64,000 bases of DNA from Yamagishiella unicocca (lineage: Eukaryota; Chlorophyta; Chlorophyceae; Chlamydomonadales; Volvocaceae), in assembly GCA_003116995.1 (NCBI GenBank), contig BDSL01000109.1:186001-250000 (forward strand). Reading direction: 5' to 3'. How positions within the stretch are numbered: the stretch's first letter is position 1; the number at the start of each line of letters is the position of its first letter. Position numbers and translations under genes: made by a program. Positions 57,925 through 64,000 of this stretch are shown here, piece by piece. Under the pieces are notes generated by a model. It ran no database searches, was not told the DNA's origin, and saw only the letters and a list, made by a program, of their open reading frames with translations.

Positions 57925-60900
57925 ATGAAGCTGACGTTTAGGACCATAGCTGGTAAGAGCTTCAATGTGGACGCGGAGGATAGCCTGGCGATCGCCGCGC
58001 TCAAAGACAGGGTGCAAGAGGCTCAGCCGGATTGCCATCGCGATGCCATGAAGCTCGTCTATAAGGGTAAAGTTCTGGATGACAACTCCACCGTTGGGGA
58101 CAATCAGATCACGGAGTCGGGCTTCATCGTCGTCTTTGTTCAGCCAAAGAAGGCGGAAGCGCCGAAGCCGGCAGCTGCTCCAGCCCCCGTAAGTTGATCC
58201 AGGCTGTTTGCGTGAATACTTTAGCCTGTGATAGCGCCCCGGGACTATCTTGATAACTGTTCCGGTGTCACCTCTTTCCAGGCCGCAACGGAACCTGTAC
58301 CCACGCCGGCTACCTCAGCACCGGTTGTTCAAACCCAAGCTCCCGCCGCAGCTGCGCCGCCAGAGCCTGGTGGGTTAACAAGTGACGAGGGGAGGCCGGT
58401 GCTCCAGCCTCCACCACACATCCTGCCATGACGCTCTTGCGCGCACAGGCATGGTCACACCAATGATGCCCGCGCCTAACACCCATAACCCTATTGCACC
58501 GCGTGATGTGCCTATGTACACTCATACATATGTACTCGAACTTCCAAACCCTGAAGAACGTCCTGCTTGTCCGCTTGCACGGCAGCTAATCAGACCTACC
58601 ACGCAGACAGACGTGTCCTCGGGGACAGGGAGGCCTGCCGTCCTGCTGTTCGGACGCCCCCACGCCTCCCTTCTCTGACGTTTAGAGATGGCACTCCCCT
58701 AGTGACGCTTTCTCCTGTTGGGCCCCTAGTAATACCGGCTCATCGCTGCCCCCGCAGCGGCGGCTCCCCCCGCAGCGGCAGTGCCAGCCCCCGCAGCAGC
58801 TGCCGCCGCTGCCCCAGCTGTTAACCCCGCGGACGCCTATACGACCGCGGCTTCTGGGCTGCTGGCCGGATCCGCCCTTGAGTCCGCTGTCAGCAACATC
58901 TGCGAGATGGGTTTCGCGCGTGAAGAGGTGGGCGCATCGCGTTTCCTTGCTGCGGAACGGCGGGGATTGGAGAGACGGCCAGGACTAGTGCTGCCAGTCA
59001 GCTCACAACCTTGCGCTCCTCGCGGACCCTGCCGCCGCCAAAGCAGTCTGTCCGCAATGCGGCACCAGCGCAGGTGGTGTGCACACCCCCTTACCCTGGA
59101 CCACCACCTTCACCGCCCTTGGTTTGTCGGCCGTGGATTCGCAGATTTTCCTTTACACCCTAACTGTGAATCAACAACGAAGGGCTCAGTTGGAAGTTGT
59201 GTAATCCTGAGTTTGCGGAATGGAGCAACCACGACTTGCGTTGCTTTGTGAGAACTGCCGGTGGCGATGTAGCTGACGCGGACGTTGGGCGCACAGGTGA
59301 TACGTGCGATGCGCGCCGCCTTCAACAACCCGGATCGCGCTGTCGAGTACCTCATGACCGGCATCCCGGCCAACGCTGGACCGCCGCCGCCAGCTGCGCA
59401 GCCGCCCCAGGCCGCACCGCGTGCGCCCGCTGCCGGAGGGGCCCCGCCCGCTATGCAGGTGGCTATCTCCTCGTGGGGTTTGGGGTGCGGCTTGTGGTGG
59501 GGTTGGGGCTCGGGGTGCGGTGTATGGGAGGCGCGAATTGATTCACTGGCTTACCCACGTCACGCCACGAACCCTTCATTCTACGGGTGTCGGGCCCGTC
59601 TAGACATGCACATGAACCGCTCGCTTGATCCCCATCGTCTCCCAAACCGCTACCCGCCCAGGCAGCGGCACCCGCTGCTGGAGGCGCACTGGCTGACGCT
59701 GGGCCCAACGCGCAGCCCTTCAACATGTTTGGCGGTCCCGCGCCTGCGGCTGGTGGCGGCGGTGAGGGCAACGTGAACCCCGCTCTGGCGGCACTGCGGG
59801 ATAACCCGGCTTTCGGGATGCTCCGCGCGGCTGTGGCGCAGGACCCGCGGTCGCTGGTTCCGCTGCTGCAGGTGGGGATTTTCTGGTGGCTGAATGTACA
59901 TGTTCATGTTCGCTTGGGGACTGGGGCCGCAGAGCTGGCTGGGTCGGATCAGCCTGGCGCAGGAATTGAGGGGTCGTTTGTCGGGGGACTGGGACGGGGT
60001 TTGGGCTGTCGGACCCGCATGGGCAAGTTGAGGTGGGGGAGGATGCGAGAGGGCGTTACTGTAATTGGACGGGGTTTGGATATCGTCACCAAACGCAGGG
60101 ATCACACGGTCGTGATGCACGGATGTCCGATCCCAATGTCCGCTTTACCGCATTCTCATCCTCTTATGGACACGTGTGTCCATTACGGAATAGGGCACTG
60201 AGCTGCCTGGCGGGGGGCTATCGGCAGTCGCGTTGGGCCTGATCCTCATAGTTCTAAGCCATCTTGACATCCTCCACGCGGCTTCCGGGCCGCCTTGCCC
60301 CTATATTCGCAGCAATTGGGCCGTACGCACCCCGAGCTGGTACAGATCATCAACCAGAACCAGCAGGAGTTCCTGCGCATGCTCACGGAGCCAGGCGATG
60401 GCGATGAAGACGATGTAAGTCTTCTTATGGGGGAGGGGAGGATGCGTTGAAGCGGGAGGGATTACCGCATGAGTGATGTGGGCTCGGTCATTAACCGGGA
60501 TTTGTTTGTGTGGGCGACACGGCACTCACGCTGTCGAGGATCGGGGGTACCTACTCGTGTGTTCGCTGCCATGCTGTAAAGTTTTATGATGACCTTCCCT
60601 GAATCATGCACACACGCTCTGCCAGACGGGTAGTGGCATCGGCGCCCGCTTCGTCGCCGGCCTCTCGGGTGTCGAGCTCTGCGTAGAAGACTTGTGTGGG
60701 CTCTACCTTTAATCCGTTCGTAATGTTAGCAAGCGCGATAGCAAGCATACTAGTAGCTCGTACCAAGCCATCCATAAACGAGAGCCGCTCCCGTGTCCTT
60801 GCGTGTGCAGGCCATGGCCGCGCTGCTGGGCGGCGGCGGCGAGGGCGGTATGGTGGTGGAGCTGAGCGAGGAGGACGAGGCGGCTATCACCCGCCTGGCT

Positions 60901-61002
60901 GCCCTGGGCTTCGACCGCAACGCCTGCCTGGAGGCCTACCTGGCGTGCGACAAGAACGAGGAGATGGCCGCCAACTTCCTGGCTGAGAACATGTTTGACT
61001 GA
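57925..61002 (+). CDS. RAD23: RAD23 ubiquitin receptor / nucleotide excision repair protein
   Basis: RAD23 carries polyubiquitinated proteins to the 26S proteasome and stabilises the XPC/RAD4 damage sensor. Seven exons: 57925-58188, 58282-58369, 58758-58927, 59297-59458, 59662-59871, 60313-60414, 60811-61002. All have GT-AG borders and add up to exactly 395 codons plus stop. Domains: N-terminal ubiquitin-like ([16 protein letters not shown] ... [10 protein letters not shown] ... [13 protein letters not shown], residues 1-76), Pro/Ala linker, UBA1 split by an intron ([34 protein letters not shown]; about 155-197), second linker, XPC-binding domain ([13 protein letters not shown] ... [20 protein letters not shown]; about 265-325) and C-terminal UBA2 ([20 protein letters not shown] ... 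[11 protein letters not shown]; about 355-395). Length and domain order are typical of the family. The ATG opens the UBL fold directly. A TGTAA at 61518-61522 may be the polyadenylation signal. Confidence 0.96.
59102..59152 (+). repeat. Dispersed short repeat in a RAD23 intron
   Basis: CACCTTCACCGCCCTTGG, then TTTGTCGGCCGTGGATTCG, is almost identical to 62860-62905 in an intron of the neighbouring SHE9-like gene. A third partial match (GGCCGTGGATTCGCGGAT), in reverse orientation, is at about 62423-62440. Confidence 0.75.
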
Positions 61003-61147
61003 AGGACGCGCATGGTGGCGAGCACCACGACGGCTTTTGCCGACATGCAGTCTAGTGCGTGGGGCAGCGGTGGGCACGGCGCGGCGCTGCTGTTGGCTAG
61101 GCGAGCATGGTGGGACGGTAAGGGAAGGGCAGGGGTTGCGCCGTATT

Positions 61148-61152
61148 TTACA
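61148..61152 (-). terminator. Candidate polyadenylation signal (TGTAA) of the SHE9-like gene
   Basis: TGTAA on the minus strand, 574 bp past the stop codon. It lies inside the likely 3' UTR of RAD23, so the convergent transcripts probably overlap. Position only; not proof of use. Confidence 0.3.
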
Positions 61153-61517
61153 GTTTGCAGTTCGTGCTTTGGTTTAGGCTGGAGGAACATGTGTCGCATA
61201 GGTGGGTACGACGTGGCGGGCGGCATGAGGGGCTTGATGGTGAGACAGGCCCGGCTGGCGCACAGGTGCTGCCCTGTATGCGATGCTGTTCGGGTTGTCA
61301 GCTGCCTGATAGCGAAGATGTTCAGTCGGTTGGGACTCACCGGTGGTGAACGTCACCGGGCTCGCGATGCGCGTGCTGTTGTACCCGCTGGGGTGTAGTG
61401 AAGGACGATTGCGTGGAAGGACATGCGGGTGTAGAAGTGGGTTGGTAATCGTGTCGATGGCTCAGCTGGTCAGCGACGGCTTCAGTGCTGTCGTGGCTGG
61501 CGAGGTGGATGAACGAT

Positions 61518-61522
61518 TGTAA
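61518..61522 (+). terminator. Candidate polyadenylation signal (TGTAA) of RAD23
   Basis: TGTAA 516 bp past the RAD23 stop. TGTAA is the usual green-algal signal. No nearer copy was noticed. Confidence 0.4.
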
Positions 61523-61725
61523 TTAATGAATGTGACAATGGGTGGCGCCTTCACATGGGTGCGTCCGGGCTTGGCTGTCCCCTGGGAAGGGGCTGTCACG
61601 TGTTTGGATTCCTGCACCCACTGCTCTCACGCCAATCAGGGACCAATGCTGAACCCTCCGAGGCAGCTTGCTAACTCCCAGACACCCTCGACACCCTCGA
61701 ACCCTGCGCTTCCCAACCGCCACTC

Positions 61726-63738
61726 CTACCTCCGCTCCCTCAACACCAGCAGCACCCCGACCCCCAGCACCGCTCCTGCGAACGACGCTGCGCCCGTCGT
61801 TACTTCAGGCGTCGACGCAGCGCGGTGCAGCTGCTGTCGCACCCACACGAGCCACCGCACCGCACGCCCTTTCAGCCCCGTAGGCCCCGCCACGCCCTCG
61901 TCTGATGTCCCTTCCGTGACTCCGCTTACGGACACCCCACTGTCTTCGTTCTCATCACCCATGGTGGGCGCTGCCGCGTGGGCCTGAGCCGCCCCCTCCC
62001 TCGGGGCTGACCCCCAGGCCCCCAGCGGCGCCGCCTGGGATGGCTGGCGGCCACTCACCCCCGCCACTCGTTTCTCCACCGCCGCCAGCTGCCTCCGCAA
62101 CTGCCCCAGCTCCGGAAGAAGCTCAGCGAGCAGCGACGCCTCGGCGCCGCCCACGCCGCTGGTGTCGGCGGCAACCGCAGCAGCGCCTTCATCCCCGCCG
62201 CCTGCTACACCCACCGCAGCTGCGGGAGCCCCCAAATCAGCCACGTGTGACTCCAGGGAGGCCTGCAGCGACGCCACCGTCTGCCGGACGCTTGTCAGCT
62301 CGAAGCGCAGCACGTCCTCCACGTGGTTCCGGAGCCGCCGGGCCTTGATCGGCTCCATGACCAGGTAGACAGACTGCCGTGGTTTGTCGTCAGGGGCAGG
62401 GCAACGGGGGGTCAAATAACATCCGCGAATCCACGGCCGGTAGCTGGGGCGGGTTCAGCAGGGCGGACGTAGTGACATCGGAGCGCCGGAGAGTGAACTC
62501 GGTTCGACGTGAGGCGCTCTTGCGACAGGACGCCGCACGAAGGGCAGCACCGCCCCGGCCGCGCAGCGTACGACCACTTTGTCGTCCAACCCACGCCCCA
62601 TGTCCTGAGCCCCAGGGAGCCCCAAGACGGACCCCATACCCCCCCCAGTGCCCGTCGTGCATCGCATCCCGGCACCATGTCTGGCCCTCTAGCCACCGCG
62701 CCCAAAGCCCCTGCCGCCGCTCCCGCCCTCATGTCACCCTCTCCCCCCCCCTCACGACCCTAGTCCACTCTAGTCCAGTAGCATGCGCGCGCGTCCAGGT
62801 GTCCGAAGCCTATGCACCCAGTACGCTTCCCATGTCGAGTCGACGCTTCTTCTATGTACCACCTTCACCGCCCTCGGTTTGTCGGCCGTGGATTCGCGGA
62901 TTCTCTTCTCAAACCCCCCTCGCGACCACCCAGCACCCACCATGAAGGACGCCAGGTGCACCGCCATAAGGCCCGCTGTCCACCACGTGGAGGCCCGCCT
63001 GATCTTGTCGCTCCACAGCGTCTCCGCGCTGTAGCGCTCGCGGATGGCTCGCAGCAGCTGGCCGTGGGCGCCCTCCAGCGCCTCGGCGGCGGCGCCGTAC
63101 GCGGCCTGGGGAAGTGGGTCACAGCGGGGCGGTGCGCGGGAGGGGGGTGAGGAAGAGGAGCGACACGGAGTTGCGTCGGCGGGTGGGCAAGTCCCTGAGC
63201 CGGTTTCGAGTGCGATGCGCGCTTTTCCTGCTCGCCGCCTTCCCCATAGGCGCTACACGCACAGGTGCATCTCGCCACGCCCCCCGCCTTGCCCTTTCTC
63301 CCGGCCAGCCACGCGACGGCCCATTGTAGGCTGCAGTCCCCAACGGTGCAACCGTTGAAAGTTACCGGTAGCAACATTGGCGCGGAGGAGAAGCTGTTGC
63401 ACATTGGGGGACCGGGTCTGTACGCCAAGACAGCTGTTGTCCTTTTACTCCAGTGGACAAGCCACCGGCACCCAACAGCCAGCCGAATCACGGGTACCCC
63501 TAGCACCGCCGCCACTCCGGCGAGCGAGGCCTCTGCGGACACCCTCCTCTCATCGCCAGGACCGCCCCTGGAGCGCCCCTGGGGCGCCCCTGGAGCGCCC
63601 CTGGAGCGCACCTTCGCCTGCGCCACGCCGCCCTCAAGCCCGTGCTCGTCCCGGCACAGCTGTGCGAACCGCTCCACGTCAGCTCCGCCCCAGGAGCCCT
63701 TGCGCTGCAGCAAGCCCATCAGCTGCCGCTGCACCTCG
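61726..63738 (-). CDS. SHE9/MDM33-like mitochondrial inner-membrane protein, 5' part beyond the window
   Basis: Yeast She9/Mdm33 is an inner-membrane protein of mitochondria that affects membrane fission and shape. Three exons are visible on the minus strand: 63738-63612, 63105-62941, 62373-61726, with GT-AG borders and consistent phase. Exon 1 reads LLQRKGSWGGADVERFAQLC, RDEHGLEGGVAQAK, the RKxxWxxxDxxRFxxLxxxDH signature of the family. Exon 2 has AIRERYSAETLWSDKIRRAS, with the conserved WSDKIR, and opens a membrane segment (WWTAGLMAVHLASFM) that continues into exon 3 as SVYLVMEPIKARRLR. Exon 3 then has a coiled-coil-like region, a low-complexity linker and a second hydrophobic segment (AASFAGAVLGVGVLLVL) right before the end, RERR. 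The N-terminus and any targeting peptide lie upstream and are not in the window. Family assignment is from remembered signature residues; the extra C-terminal membrane segment should be compared with other algal copies. Confidence 0.75.
62860..62910 (+). repeat. Dispersed short repeat in an intron of the SHE9-like gene
   Basis: Same word as 59102-59152 (TTTGTCGGCCGTGGATTCG), followed by CGGATTCTC. Confidence 0.75.
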
Positions 63739-64000
63739 CTGCGGAGGGACCGGTGCCGCGGCGCCAGCAGCAGCGAGCAGCGGCGGGGGTCGACACAGGG
63801 AGGGTAGGGCATTGCTGCGTTGGCTCTTGGCTGGCAGGCCCTCCAAGGGGTCAAGGCTGCTTTGGCCGGCTGCCGGCTGCCGCAGTGCCGCGCATGACCA
63901 GGGCTTGCGCAATCGTGAGTGGAGGGCGTTGCGACGTATCACCCGCGGCTTCGCATGGCATACAGGTGGCCCGACACGAGGCGCTAGGGTTGTGATCTAT
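63739..64000. other. Probable intron of the SHE9-like gene up to the window edge
   Basis: The acceptor at 63740-63739 (CTCCGCAG) requires an upstream intron. No preceding exon is identifiable before position 64000. Confidence 0.45.

Noticed and set aside
1..64000. CRISPR arrays, operons, bacterial or viral gene blocks
   Set aside because: No spaced direct-repeat arrays of CRISPR type and no operon-like spacing; genes are spliced and eukaryotic. No viral genes recognised.

Overview
The window looks like nuclear DNA of a volvocine green alga (Volvox/Chlamydomonas relatives). The grounds are GC-rich exons full of Gln, Ala, Ser and Gly runs, many GT-AG introns, TGTAA motifs downstream of several stop codons, a plant/Volvox-type TTTAGGG telomeric repeat inside an intron, and decayed non-LTR retrotransposons. 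The assignment comes from sequence character, not from a database match.

Three conserved genes can be rebuilt exon by exon. (1) A 21-exon superfamily-1B (SEN1/UPF1-type) RNA/DNA helicase lies on the minus strand, 35133 to 19561. All 21 exons join in phase to 1149 codons plus stop, with motifs Q, I, Ia, II (DEAGQ), III, IV, V and VI in order. (2) RAD23, the ubiquitin-receptor and nucleotide-excision-repair protein, lies on the plus strand at 57925-61002: 7 exons, 395 residues, UBL-UBA1-XPC-binding-UBA2. (3) A SHE9/MDM33-like mitochondrial inner-membrane protein lies on the minus strand at 61726-63738, convergent with RAD23 and running off the right end of the window at its 5' side.

The unusual content is a family of five large genes whose function I do not recognise. 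They lie at 4186-6762 (+), 11527-14924 (-), 40399-43821 (-), 46339-49616 (-) and 53143-56237 (-), and the helicase sits inside the cluster. They share an N-terminal motif (ADVLxxAR...SLVRMQYGD), a basic RRRxSAP motif in most copies, a very long low-complexity middle exon, phase-0 introns at matching places and, in three copies, a short C-terminal helix (RLFKELxxxRR type). This is the best candidate for an undescribed, lineage-specific system.

The rest is intergenic or intronic DNA with LINE fragments (1-2.8 kb, 16.7-18.4 kb, 22.5-23.6 kb, 36-38.8 kb, 41.4-41.7 kb, 52.7 kb), a degenerate tandem array (9.6-10.5 kb), a 245-bp foldback element, palindromes and minisatellites. Helicase introns are unusually long and rich in TACGTA/GCATGC words. 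Spans of more than 300 bases where I see no gene are listed explicitly.
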